Shown in pieces: positions 11,495 to 19,058 of a stretch of DNA of 35,870 nucleotides; within the stretch, counting starts at the first letter, position 1; each line of letters opens with the position of its first letter. The stretch is taken from positions 1 through 35,870 of the forward strand of contig QHSQ01000116.1 of assembly GCA_003221615.1 (NCBI GenBank), in the 5' to 3' direction. The stretch is from Candidatus Rokuibacteriota bacterium. Its GTDB lineage: Bacteria; Methylomirabilota; Methylomirabilia; Rokubacteriales; CSP1-6. A program made the position numbers and the translations under genes. Below the pieces are notes generated by a model that saw only the letters and a list, made by a program, of their open reading frames with translations, was not told the origin of the DNA and made no database searches.

Positions 11495-12175
11495 TTAGTC
11501 GAAGTGGACCTCGAGGCGCACCGTCGGATCACCGAGCGCGCGCTCGTTGGGCAGCACCGGCACAGGCCGGCCGCGGTCGTTCTGGTAGACCGCGATGTGA
11601 TGCACCGTGAAGGGGAGCCGAAACGTGCCGGTGAACGAGGCGACGTCCGGGGGCGTGAACCCCATGACCGCGTCCTTTGGCTCGAACGTGGCGCCCGGGA
11701 GGATGGCGATGGTCCGGAGATCCGGAGCGACCTGCACGTCGCCGGCGAAGTCGCCGGTCATGACGACGAGTTCCTGCGCGTCGGTGAGATTCGTGGCGTC
11801 GCTGTTGACGACGACCCAGAAGCTGCCGTTTATGTGACCGCGGCCATCGCTCATATTGATCGTGCTGTGCCCGATCGCGACAACCCGGCACCGGGGACTC
11901 ACCTTCACGTTGACGCGGAACAGCGCGAACACTGCCCTGGCGTGGTCCTGCAGCCCGGTCGGGCACAGCGGCGACCCCGGCTGGGCCGAGCCCTCGAGCG
12001 AGGAATCCCCGGTACGGATGCCCCCGGTGAGGTCCGCATGCTCGACCAGCTCGTAGAAGACGGCGTCCGGTCGTGGCTCGTCTCCGCGGTGCGTGGCCTC
12101 GCTCGTTCCCACCGTTGGGCCGAGCAGCGCGACCAGCACGAACAGCACCGGCAGCGACCTTACGCGCGTGTTCAT
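11495..12175 (-). CDS. Secreted protein of unknown function, paralogue of 5491-6192
   Basis: 226 residues. Signal peptide at about 1-26 (MNTRVRSLP, hydrophobic VLFVLVALLG, then a TSEA cleavage region). The mature part resembles the 5491-6192 protein at both ends and in the middle: DAVFYELVE, GSPLCP, a second cysteine (RCRVV), FTGTFRLPF and NDRGRPVPVLPNERALGDPTVRLEV. No named domain recognised. The ATG at 12173-12175 is preceded by AAAGGAG at good spacing, so the longer open frame upstream was not used. It heads the segment secreted protein - acetyltransferase - membrane kinase - hybrid kinase, with 21 bp to the next gene. Co-transcription with two kinases hints at a sensed or regulated envelope component, but this is inference. 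Confidence 0.8.
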   Translation of the reverse strand: MNTRVRSLPVLFVLVALLGPTVGTSEATHRGDEPRPDAVFYELVEHADLTGGIRTGDSSLEGSAQPGSPLCPTGLQDHARAVFALFRVNVKVSPRCRVVAIGHSTINMSDGRGHINGSFWVVVNSDATNLTDAQELVVMTGDFAGDVQVAPDLRTIAILPGATFEPKDAVMGFTPPDVASFTGTFRLPFTVHHIAVYQNDRGRPVPVLPNERALGDPTVRLEVHFD

Positions 12176-12288
12176 CGAACGCCGCTCCTTTGCCACATGG
12201 TCCGGGGCGATCCCCGGTGCTTTGCCAGCAGCCCCCTCCTCACGCCTCGGTGATCCGGGCGCGTGCGTCTCGATCACCTCGGCCGCGC

Positions 12289-12999
12289 TCACTTCGCGCG
12301 GCACCACGCGAGACGGCTCAGGCCGGACAGAAAGGTCTGGCGGGCCTCGAGGACCTCGAAGCCGGCGCGGCCGAGAGTCTCATGAAACGCGGCCACGCTC
12401 AGATAACGATGCTCGCTCTCCCGGAAGAACTCGAACGTCATGGTCGGCAGGAGCCAGCGCAGCGCCCGGACCGCCGCGCCCAGACCTTCGGCCGCCCGCA
12501 CCTCGTGGAACGTCGTGAGGCCGGCCGGGCGCTCGTACGTCAGGAAGATCGCGTGCCCGCCCGGCTTGAGCGCCCGTCGACACGCGTCGAGGAGCGCCGT
12601 CGGATCCGGATGCCAGTACAGCGTGTGCATGCTCACCAGCACGTCGAAGGTTCCGGCGCCCGGCAACGTGTCGCGCGCGATGTCGAGGTGCTGGAAGGTC
12701 AGGTTGGTGCCGCGCGGCGAGCTCTTCTCGCGGGCGATCTCGACGAGGTGCTTCACGCCGTCGATGCCGACGACCGAGTAGCCCTCCTTCGCCAGCCGGA
12801 GGCTCACGTTCCCGATCCCGCACGCGACGTCCAGCACACGGGTCGCCCGCGGCGCGGTCGCGTCGGGGATCGAGCGGGCGACGAACGCGACGATCTCCTC
12901 GAGCATCGCCTCGTAGGGCGGGAAGTGCGTCACCACGGCGTCGTAGGTGACGCCATACGTGACGGCAATCATGTGCTCGAGCGCTTCCCGGAAAGGCAT
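12289..12999 (-). CDS. Class I SAM-dependent methyltransferase (copy 2 of a related pair)
   Basis: 236 residues from the ATG at 12997-12999. Rossmann methyltransferase motif I is VLDVACGIGNVSLRLA, motif II is VVGIDG, and the post-motif region has FDVLVSMHTLYWHPDP and LKPGGHAIFLTYE. Length and order resemble small-molecule or lipid methyltransferases. It is paralogous to the upstream gene along its whole length (YGVTYDAVVTHFPPYEAMLEEI versus YGVVYDYVYPRFSYYQRLQAEV). The ATG was chosen because it aligns with the paralogue's internal ATG and has a GGGAG ribosome-binding site. A GTG at 13086 immediately after the upstream stop is the alternative and would add 29 residues. Substrate unknown. Confidence 0.82.
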   Translation of the reverse strand: MPFREALEHMIAVTYGVTYDAVVTHFPPYEAMLEEIVAFVARSIPDATAPRATRVLDVACGIGNVSLRLAKEGYSVVGIDGVKHLVEIAREKSSPRGTNLTFQHLDIARDTLPGAGTFDVLVSMHTLYWHPDPTALLDACRRALKPGGHAIFLTYERPAGLTTFHEVRAAEGLGAAVRALRWLLPTMTFEFFRESEHRYLSVAAFHETLGRAGFEVLEARQTFLSGLSRLAWCRAK

Positions 13000-13086
13000 A
13001 CGATCTCCCGCTCTCGCCACGGCCGCGACCGGCGAAACGCCGGCGAGAGGCTGCGATTGGTGTTGCGCGATCTCTCCGCGATTCAC

Positions 13087-13881
13087 TTAGTTATCGGTGC
13101 TCTTCCGCGCCCACACCAGGAGGCTCGCGTCCCCGAGGAACGTTCGTCGCATCTCCAGAACCGAGAACCCGGAACACCGCACCTGGGCGGCGAATGTCGC
13201 TTCGTCCCAGTAGTGAGGGCCGACCCGCCGCCGCACCGCTTCGAAGATCGAATTGGGCAGCACCCACAGAAGACCGTGGAACGCCGCGCCGAGGCCCGCC
13301 TGTCGGGCGATGTCGCGCAAGGTCGACCAGCGGCCGATTCGCCGCGTGTGATTCACGAACACGGCATGTCCACCGGGCTTGAGCACGCGGTAGGCCTCGC
13401 GCAGGAGGCGGTCCGGGGCCGGGTGAACGTAGAGCGCATGGATGCTGACGACCTGATCGAAGGTGGAGTCGCGGAACGTGTTGCCGCGCGCGAGCTCACC
13501 GTGCCGGAAGGCCAGGTTGGACAGATGCCGCGCGCGCCGCTTTTCCTTCGCCACGTCGACCAACGCGGCGTAGGCATCGAGCCCGGTGACGGTGAAGCCC
13601 GCCTCGGCCAGGGCGCACGTGAAGTTGCCCGGCCCGCAGGCCAGCTCCAGCACCCGGACGTCCCGACGCTCGACCTGCGCGGGGACGGCGGCTTCGACGA
13701 GGTCGCGCACTTCCGCCTGGAGTCGCTGATAGTAGCTGAAGCGCGGGTAGACGTAGTCGTACACCACGCCGTAGCCGATCGAGAGCACCCGATCGAGCCA
13801 CCCACGCAGCGCATCGATCGTCGCCTTCATGATGGATCCCGCCACTCCCGCCGTCAGGATCGCGGGCGCACTCGGCTGCAC
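13087..13881 (-). CDS. Class I SAM-dependent methyltransferase (copy 1 of a related pair)
   Basis: 264 residues from the GTG at 13879-13881, which is preceded by AGGAGAG whose first bases overlap the stop codon of the CheY-like gene. An ATG 17 codons further in (MKATIDAL) is also possible. Motif I is VLELACGPGNFTCALA, motif II is VTGLDAY, then FDQVVSIHALYVHPAPD and LKPGGHAVFVNHT. The Trp-rich and aromatic C-terminal region (GLLWVLPNSIFEAV) matches the downstream paralogue (LRWLLPTMTFEFF), indicating a tandem duplication with divergence. The position, coupled to response-regulator genes, suggests that methylation is part of the signalling output or target. Nothing in the sequence identifies the substrate. 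Confidence 0.82.
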   Translation of the reverse strand: MQPSAPAILTAGVAGSIMKATIDALRGWLDRVLSIGYGVVYDYVYPRFSYYQRLQAEVRDLVEAAVPAQVERRDVRVLELACGPGNFTCALAEAGFTVTGLDAYAALVDVAKEKRRARHLSNLAFRHGELARGNTFRDSTFDQVVSIHALYVHPAPDRLLREAYRVLKPGGHAVFVNHTRRIGRWSTLRDIARQAGLGAAFHGLLWVLPNSIFEAVRRRVGPHYWDEATFAAQVRCSGFSVLEMRRTFLGDASLLVWARKSTDN

Positions 13882-13892
13882 CGCGCGCTCTC

Positions 13893-14273
13893 CTAGGCTT
13901 TGCTCGCGAGGACCTTGTCGACAGCCCCCCGGAGCTCCGACGGCGTGAAGGGCTTCAACAGGATGTAGTCGAAGCCGAGGCGGGTCGCCTCGTTGATGAT
14001 GTCGGGGGTGCCGTGAGCGGTCATCAGCATGCAGGCCATACTCGGACGGATGCGTCGCGCCTGCTCGAGGACCTCGAAGCCGTTCATGCCGGGCATCTTG
14101 TAGTCGACCACGAGGAGATCGAACGATTCCTTACGACAGAGATCGAGGGCGGTCTCGCCGCGGTTCGCCGCCCTGATCGCGTATCCCAGCGCCTGCAGCA
14201 CGTTGACGCAGAGGATCACGACGGGGCCGGCGTCGTCGACCACGAGGATCTTCGGCCGGGAGGAGTCGATCAA
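13893..14273 (-). CDS. Single-domain CheY-like response regulator
   Basis: 126 residues, one receiver domain and nothing else. It opens with KILVVDD, the phosphoacceptor Asp is in LLVVDYKMPGMNGFEVL, the switch residue is in MLMTAHGT, and the conserved Lys is in ILLKPFTPSEL. The start is inferred to be TTG at 14271-14273: it overlaps the TGA of the HD-GYP gene (TTGA), is preceded by GGAG at 5 nt, and gives the normal receiver N-terminus, while longer frames only add antisense-like sequence. With no output domain it must act by protein contact or as a phosphate shuttle between the kinases of this locus. Confidence 0.85.
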   Translation of the reverse strand: MIDSSRPKILVVDDAGPVVILCVNVLQALGYAIRAANRGETALDLCRKESFDLLVVDYKMPGMNGFEVLEQARRIRPSMACMLMTAHGTPDIINEATRLGFDYILLKPFTPSELRGAVDKVLASKA

Positions 14274-15832
14274 TGCATCTCCAGCAGCGCCGACATCGGC
14301 GAGTCGAGCGCCGGCGAGCCAAGATCGAGGTGACGGCTGATCTGCTCCAGGCGCGTCACGGGAATCGTCATGAATGCGTCTGCGGCCGTGGGATCGAACT
14401 GCGTGCCGGCGCCTCCCCCGATTTCCTCCAGGGCCACCGCCAGCGGCCGCTTGCTCCGATACGGACGATCGGACGTCATCGCGTCGAAGGCGTCCGCGAC
14501 CGTCACGACCCGCGCGATGAGCGGGATGTCGTCGCCCTTGAGGCCGTCCGGATAGCCCTTGCCGTCGTACCGTTCGTGGTGGTGGCGCACCGCTTTCGCC
14601 TCGCACGCGAGGAATCGCAGCGGCTTGAGAATCTTGTCGCCGACCACGGGATGCGTGCGGATCAGCTCGAACTCCTCTTCGGTCAGCTGGCGCGGCTTGC
14701 GGAGAATGTTGTCCATGATCACGAGCTTGCCGAGGTCGTGCAGCATGCCGGCCCGGCTCATCATGACGACGTCGGCCGGCGCGACACCCATCACCATCGC
14801 GAGCTCGCCCGAGTAGAGGGAGACGCGGGCCGAGTGGCCCTTGAGGTACGGATCCTTCGACTCCAGGGCGATGACGAAGGACGAAATCGTGTCGATCAGA
14901 TTTTTTTCGAGGTTCTCGCGCAGGAGCAGCTTCTGCAGGGCGACCGCCGTCGTCTGCGCATAGCCGAGGAGGAGCGCCTTCTCGTCGGGCAGGAAGGCGC
15001 CATGCTCGGCGCTGCGGCCAATGCAGAGGATGCCCATGGCATCGCCCACGCCCGGGACCATGGCGGCGAGAGCCTCGAAGCCATGCTCGCGTTTGGTGAG
15101 CACCACCGTTTCCCGGCCGCCGGTCTTGATCACGTCGCCGAACGACGCTTGCAAGAGCGTCAGGATCTGGCCGACCATCGACGGCTCGCCCTTCCGGCTC
15201 GCGTTGAATTGGCCGCCCTGGTCGCGGAGCAGCATCAGCGCCCCGTCGCTCCGGAGGCTCTGCATCGTGTACTCGACCACTTTCTCGGCGAACGCGCTCG
15301 GCTCGAGACCTTGCAGGGCGACCTCGCCGATCCGCGAGATGACCTCGACACCGCCCTGGCGTCTGGCGAGCTCTTCCGTGAGCCCCGCGGGATAGTTGAC
15401 GTTGCCGTTGCCCTCCGCCCGGTCACGCCGGAGCCGACGAATGAGCTCCTTCACCTCGGTCACCGAGAAGGGCTTGGGCAGATAGTCGTACGCGCCGTGG
15501 CGCAGGCCGAAGACCGCCGAGTTGACCGACGGCACGCCGGTGATGAGCACGACCGGCGTCCCGGGCTGCTTGCCCTTGACCGCGCGGAGCAGGTCGAGGC
15601 CGCTCAGGCCGGGCATCTTGATATCCGACACCACGAGGTCGAATGGATCGTCGCTCAGCTGCTCGAGGGCTTGCTCGGCCGTCCCCGCCGTCGTGACCTG
15701 GCATCCATTCGACGAGAACGCGGAGGCCAGGAATCGGAGGACGGAGGCGTTGTCGTCCACCAGGAGAACGCGAAGCCGCTCAGCCGGCACGCCGCCGGTA
15801 ACCTGAGTCTCGCTGTCCATCGTGGTCGTCAC
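14270..15832 (-). CDS. Response regulator REC-GAF-HD-GYP (cyclic di-GMP phosphodiesterase type)
   Basis: 520 residues. Receiver at about 20-138 with acidic pair D26/D27, phosphoacceptor D70 (LVVSDIKMPGLSG) and K120. A GAF-like region at about 160-305. HD-GYP domain at about 312-500 with H365/D366 (MLHDLGKL), the HHHERYDGKGYPDGL block and GYP at about 426-428. HD-GYP proteins hydrolyse cyclic di-GMP through a metal centre; the metal-ligand and GYP residues appear intact. The start is GTG at 15830-15832, five nt after AGGAG and 11 bp after the previous stop; an ATG four codons downstream is the alternative. The gene overlaps the CheY-like gene by 4 nt. It probably couples phosphorelay input to c-di-GMP turnover. 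Confidence 0.9.
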   Translation of the reverse strand: MTTTMDSETQVTGGVPAERLRVLLVDDNASVLRFLASAFSSNGCQVTTAGTAEQALEQLSDDPFDLVVSDIKMPGLSGLDLLRAVKGKQPGTPVVLITGVPSVNSAVFGLRHGAYDYLPKPFSVTEVKELIRRLRRDRAEGNGNVNYPAGLTEELARRQGGVEVISRIGEVALQGLEPSAFAEKVVEYTMQSLRSDGALMLLRDQGGQFNASRKGEPSMVGQILTLLQASFGDVIKTGGRETVVLTKREHGFEALAAMVPGVGDAMGILCIGRSAEHGAFLPDEKALLLGYAQTTAVALQKLLLRENLEKNLIDTISSFVIALESKDPYLKGHSARVSLYSGELAMVMGVAPADVVMMSRAGMLHDLGKLVIMDNILRKPRQLTEEEFELIRTHPVVGDKILKPLRFLACEAKAVRHHHERYDGKGYPDGLKGDDIPLIARVVTVADAFDAMTSDRPYRSKRPLAVALEEIGGGAGTQFDPTAADAFMTIPVTRLEQISRHLDLGSPALDSPMSALLEMH

Positions 15833-15843
15833 AGGGACTCCTG

Positions 15844-17283
15844 TTACTTCGTCGCGCCGAGCTGACTGAGGAACTCCAGCCACTGGCGCGACAGACCGTC
15901 CTTCGGGAAGCTCAGCGATTCGAGCTCCGGACGATCGTCGACTTCGAGCCCAACCTTGCTCGCGGCTGGTTGCGTGGCCGGCTCGGCGGCCGCCGCCACT
16001 GCGGCGACCATCGCAGGGGCCTCGACAGGCGAGGTGCCCTTCGTCGCTTGCGCGAAGAAATGCGGCCGGGCTCCAGTGGGCTGCGAGCCGGGCTTCGCCC
16101 ATACAGGCGGAGCCTGTACCGGCGCCTGTACCGGAGCCGGGGCCGGTTCCGGAGCGGCGACGACCGGCGGCGCGGCAACGACCGGCGGCGCGGCGATGAC
16201 CGGCGACGCGGCAGCGACCGCGGGAGCGGCAACAATCGGCTCCTCGACCGGGACGCTGACCGATGCCGCGGTCCCGACCGCCGGCGCGACGACTGGCTCG
16301 TGCACGTGCCCGTTCGTGTGGGCGCGTGTGGACGTGGTCTCGATGGCCTGGAGCTCGAGGGCGGGCTCGGCCCGCATCGTCATGATCGGCTCCCGCGCGG
16401 GCGGCGCCGCGGCCACGGTCTCGGTGACGAGCTTCACGCTCTGGAATTCGGGCACCGGCTGCGGCGGGACATCGACGACCACTTTCGGCTCATCGACGGG
16501 AGCCGGCGCGCTCGGAGCGGCCGCGATGAGAGCGACGGCGACTGGAGCGACGGGCTCGACCACGGCCACCACCGGGCGCTCGAGCCGAACCGGCTCGGGC
16601 GCGACAGCCTTGGGCGGCTCGACCGGCTTGGGCTCGCTCACCCCTTCGCGCGACTCGACGCGTGTCGGCCACTCGATCGCGGGCTTCGCCGGCTCGGGCT
16701 TCAAGGGCGCGACGCGCGGCTCGACGACCGGCGCGACAACTGGCACGGGCGCCGCAACGGCCAAGGTTGGCGCAGCCGGTGCGGACACCGCGGGAGACCT
16801 GGTATCGCTCGTCGATTCGACGATCTTGCGAAGGCTCTCGACCAGGTCGAAGTACACGACCGAGGCGCCGTTCACTTCCAGATGGCGGAACTCGAAGCAA
16901 TCGATCTCGAGGAAGCTGAGCTGCCTGAGCCGGCGCAGGAACGCGTCGGTCATCTTCTCGACGATGAACAGGATGCGGGGCGGCCGGGAGGAAGCCTGGG
17001 CCATCGGATAGAGACGACGGAGCGTGTCGGGGTACTCGAGACACCAGGAGTAAGCGTCCATCACCCGGAGCAGAAGCCCATCATCGGCGCTGACGTCGAG
17101 CGCGATCAGCACCAGGGAGCTTTTGGAGTCGAGACCGACGAGGTCGATCGCGGCCTGGCCCAGGAGCAAGCGCGAATCAACGATCTTCAGGCCTGGCTCC
17201 ACGCCCTCTACGTTCTCGGCGACCAGCTGCTCCAAGTTGCCGATGTCCTTGACTTCCAGCTTCCTGAACGTCGGTCTCATCAT
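15844..17283 (-). CDS. Protein with degenerate NucS/DUF91-like (PD-(D/E)XK fold) N-terminus and long Ala/Pro/Val tail
   Basis: 479 residues. Residues 1-150 are a compact domain. IDLVGLDSKSSLVLIALDVSADDG (about 46-69) resembles the core of NucS/DUF91-type restriction-endonuclease folds, where one expects D...E-x-K. Asp (D47) is kept, but the E-x-K position reads A-L-D, so nuclease activity is unlikely. This fold call is tentative. Residues 160-430 are low complexity, made of Ala, Pro, Val and Glu, and probably disordered. A conserved-looking short C-terminus (DDRPELESLSFPKDGLSRQWLEFLSQLGATK) ends the protein. GGGGAG precedes two adjacent ATGs (17283 and 17280). It is the first gene after a sigma-54-type promoter and heads the HD-GYP/CheY/methyltransferase run, suggesting a scaffold or adaptor role. 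Confidence 0.72.
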   Translation of the reverse strand: MMRPTFRKLEVKDIGNLEQLVAENVEGVEPGLKIVDSRLLLGQAAIDLVGLDSKSSLVLIALDVSADDGLLLRVMDAYSWCLEYPDTLRRLYPMAQASSRPPRILFIVEKMTDAFLRRLRQLSFLEIDCFEFRHLEVNGASVVYFDLVESLRKIVESTSDTRSPAVSAPAAPTLAVAAPVPVVAPVVEPRVAPLKPEPAKPAIEWPTRVESREGVSEPKPVEPPKAVAPEPVRLERPVVAVVEPVAPVAVALIAAAPSAPAPVDEPKVVVDVPPQPVPEFQSVKLVTETVAAAPPAREPIMTMRAEPALELQAIETTSTRAHTNGHVHEPVVAPAVGTAASVSVPVEEPIVAAPAVAAASPVIAAPPVVAAPPVVAAPEPAPAPVQAPVQAPPVWAKPGSQPTGARPHFFAQATKGTSPVEAPAMVAAVAAAAEPATQPAASKVGLEVDDRPELESLSFPKDGLSRQWLEFLSQLGATK

Positions 17284-17325
17284 TCTCTCCCCTGGCCGTT
17301 TTGGTGCGAACCCCGCACCGAGAGG

Positions 17326-17343
17326 AAGCAAACGGGAGACCAA
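17326..17343 (-). promoter_or_regulatory. Sigma-54 type (-24/-12) promoter of the 15844-17283 gene
   Basis: On the minus strand the sequence is TTGGTCTCCCGTTTGCTT, with GG-N10-GC spacing and TTGCT at -12. The predicted start near 17317 leaves a leader of about 35 nt containing GGGGAG. It shares TTGGTC, the TTGC core and spacing with the element at 6243-6260. The NtrC-type activator is encoded immediately upstream. Confidence 0.62.
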
Positions 17344-17389
17344 GGGTTTATCCGCCTGTAAGTCGTCGTCAAATCGATCAATTTGGGAT

Positions 17390-17508
17390 TTCCGGCTCCA
17401 AGCTTCAATGGCTGATTAGTTGCCAAGATTTCACAGAACCCGACGACGCTCATTCCGGAAAGAATTTAATTTCAACTAGTTGGGATATTCCGGAACCTCG
17501 GGTCCGGA
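17390..17508. promoter_or_regulatory. TTCCGGAA palindromes: candidate enhancer sites for the sigma-54 activator
   Basis: The 266-bp gap between the activator gene and the 15844-17283 gene is AT-rich and has no gene. It holds two perfect TTCCGGAA palindromes (17453-17460 and 17488-17495), TCCGGA (17503-17508) and TTCCGG (17390-17395). The box AGTTGGGATATTCC (17478-17491) runs into the second palindrome. Equivalent boxes occur upstream of the promoter at 6243-6260. Spacing of about 50-165 bp from the promoter suits upstream activator sites. Confidence 0.45.
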
Positions 17509-17549
17509 GTGGCGCCGAACTCACCAGTGGCGACGGACTGATCGAGCCC

Positions 17550-18899
17550 TCACTCTTCCATCAGCTTCTTGCGAAGCGTCTGACGCGAGATACCCAGGAT
17601 CTTGGCCGCCTTGCTTTTGTTCGATTCCACCCGCTGCATGATCTGCGCGATGTAGGCGCGCTCGACTTCGGCGAGCGTGCGAGGTTCGTCCGTCGATGTT
17701 TCGGGCACGATGGGCTGCCGAATCTGCGTCGCGAACTGCACCGGAAGGTGCTGAGGCTCGATCAGATCGGAGCTGCCAAGGATGACGAGGCGCTCGATCA
17801 GATTCCGGAGCTCGCGAACGTTGCCCGGCCACTGGTAGCCCGTCATGAGCCGTTCGGCTTCTGGCGTGAACCCCTTGATCGATTTGTGGAAGCGCGTGTT
17901 CGCGTCCATGACGAAATGTCGAGCGAGCGGCACGATGTCGTCCCGGCGCTCGCGCAGGGGGGGGATGTGAATCGGGATCACGTTGAGCCGGTAGAAGAGG
18001 TCCTCGCGGAATTGCCCGTCCTTGACGCGCATCTCGAGCGGACGGTTGGTCGCGGCGATGATCCTCAAATCCACCTTGATGTCGCGCGTCCCGCCGACTC
18101 GCCGCAGGACGCGCTCCTGGAGGACCCGGAGGAATTTCGCCTGGCTGTTGAGCGACATCTCGCTGACCTCGTCGAGGAACAGCGTGCCGCGGTCAGCCAG
18201 CTCCATCAGGCCCTTCTTCGCGGCCTTCGCGTCGGTGAACGCCCCCTTCTCGTGACCGAACAGCTCGCTTTCGAACAAGGTCTCGGTGATGGCCGCGCAG
18301 TTGACTTCCATGAACGGCGAGTCCCGTCGCGCGCTCTCGTAGTGCAGCCCGCGCGCGACGAGCTCCTTGCCCGTGCCGCTCTCGCCGTGAATCAGGATCG
18401 TCGCCGCTTCGCTCCGCGCGAGCTTGCCGATGAGCTCTCGCAGACGGCGGGTTCCCTCCGAATCGCCGATGAGCTGGTCGACGCGATATTCCTTCTCCTG
18501 AAGACGGTGGAGGCGCTGGATCTCTCGGCGCGCCCGGACCTCTTCCAGCGAGCGCGCCACCGCCAGCTTGAGCTTGTCCAGATGCTCGAAGGGCTTCTCG
18601 AGATAGTCAGTGGCGCCGGCCTTCATCGCCTCGACGGCGCTCTGGATCTGGCCGAAGCCCGTGATGATGATGACCGCGGTTTCCGGGTGCCGCCCCTTGA
18701 GAGCTCGCAGCACATCGATGCCGTCCATGTCGGGCAGGCGGAGGTCCAGAAGGACCAGGTCCGGGCTCACATCGTCGGCCGTCTGGAGCCCCTCTTTGCC
18801 GGTACCCACCCCGTGGACTTCGATCTGGTCCCCGGCCAACACCCGCGCACAGAGCGTGCGGATGTTGCGTTCGTCGTCGACGACCAGGATATTGTCCAT
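17550..18899 (-). CDS. Sigma-54-dependent response regulator, NtrC/AtoC type
   Basis: 449 residues from the ATG at 18897-18899. Receiver at about 1-118 with D8/D9, phosphoacceptor D52 (LVLLDLRLPDMDG) and K102. AAA+ domain at about 143-370 with Walker A GESGTGKE (172-179), the sigma-54 contact loop GAFTDA (219-224, one substitution from the classic GAFTGA), Walker B LFLDEV (about 240-245) and the WPGNVREL block. Fis-type helix-turn-helix at about 430-446 (SKAAKILGISRQTLRKKL). The protein uses ATP hydrolysis to open sigma-54 promoters after phosphorylation. No cognate kinase is adjacent; kinases further along the locus are candidates. Another in-frame ATG lies 6 nt upstream, but a TATTTT hexamer ending just before it suggests a leaderless start at 18899. 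Confidence 0.93.
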   Translation of the reverse strand: MDNILVVDDERNIRTLCARVLAGDQIEVHGVGTGKEGLQTADDVSPDLVLLDLRLPDMDGIDVLRALKGRHPETAVIIITGFGQIQSAVEAMKAGATDYLEKPFEHLDKLKLAVARSLEEVRARREIQRLHRLQEKEYRVDQLIGDSEGTRRLRELIGKLARSEAATILIHGESGTGKELVARGLHYESARRDSPFMEVNCAAITETLFESELFGHEKGAFTDAKAAKKGLMELADRGTLFLDEVSEMSLNSQAKFLRVLQERVLRRVGGTRDIKVDLRIIAATNRPLEMRVKDGQFREDLFYRLNVIPIHIPPLRERRDDIVPLARHFVMDANTRFHKSIKGFTPEAERLMTGYQWPGNVRELRNLIERLVILGSSDLIEPQHLPVQFATQIRQPIVPETSTDEPRTLAEVERAYIAQIMQRVESNKSKAAKILGISRQTLRKKLMEE

Positions 18900-18905
18900 A
18901 GTCAT

Positions 18906-18911
18906 AAAATA
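18906..18911 (-). promoter_or_regulatory. -10 element (TATTTT) of the NtrC-type gene
   Basis: TATTTT on the minus strand ends 6 nt before the ATG at 18897-18899, and no ribosome-binding site is present. This matches the leaderless arrangement seen at metH, mlaC and other first genes here. No good -35 is visible. The rest of 18912-19058 shows nothing else recognisable. Confidence 0.4.
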
Positions 18912-19058
18912 GCGGAACCAGAGCGGCCTTCGCCCAATTTCTTACCACCGGCTGCGCTCCTATCTGCGGTAGCTATCCGAGACCATGGCCCCCAGGGAAG
19001 GGACAGCTTCAGCGGGCCTCTGTCGGGATCCTTTGCGGATAATTTCCGACCGGCTCGA

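Noticed and set aside
12176-12210. Third sigma-54 promoter (GG-N10-GC) before the second secreted-protein gene
   Set aside because: The match overlaps the ribosome-binding site next to the start codon and lacks the TTGC core, so it is most likely chance.
15970-17361. Arg/Gly-rich and Ala/Gly/Thr-rich plus-strand frames opposite the Ala/Pro-rich tail
   Set aside because: They mirror the low-complexity codons of the real gene and have no own ribosome-binding site or homology.
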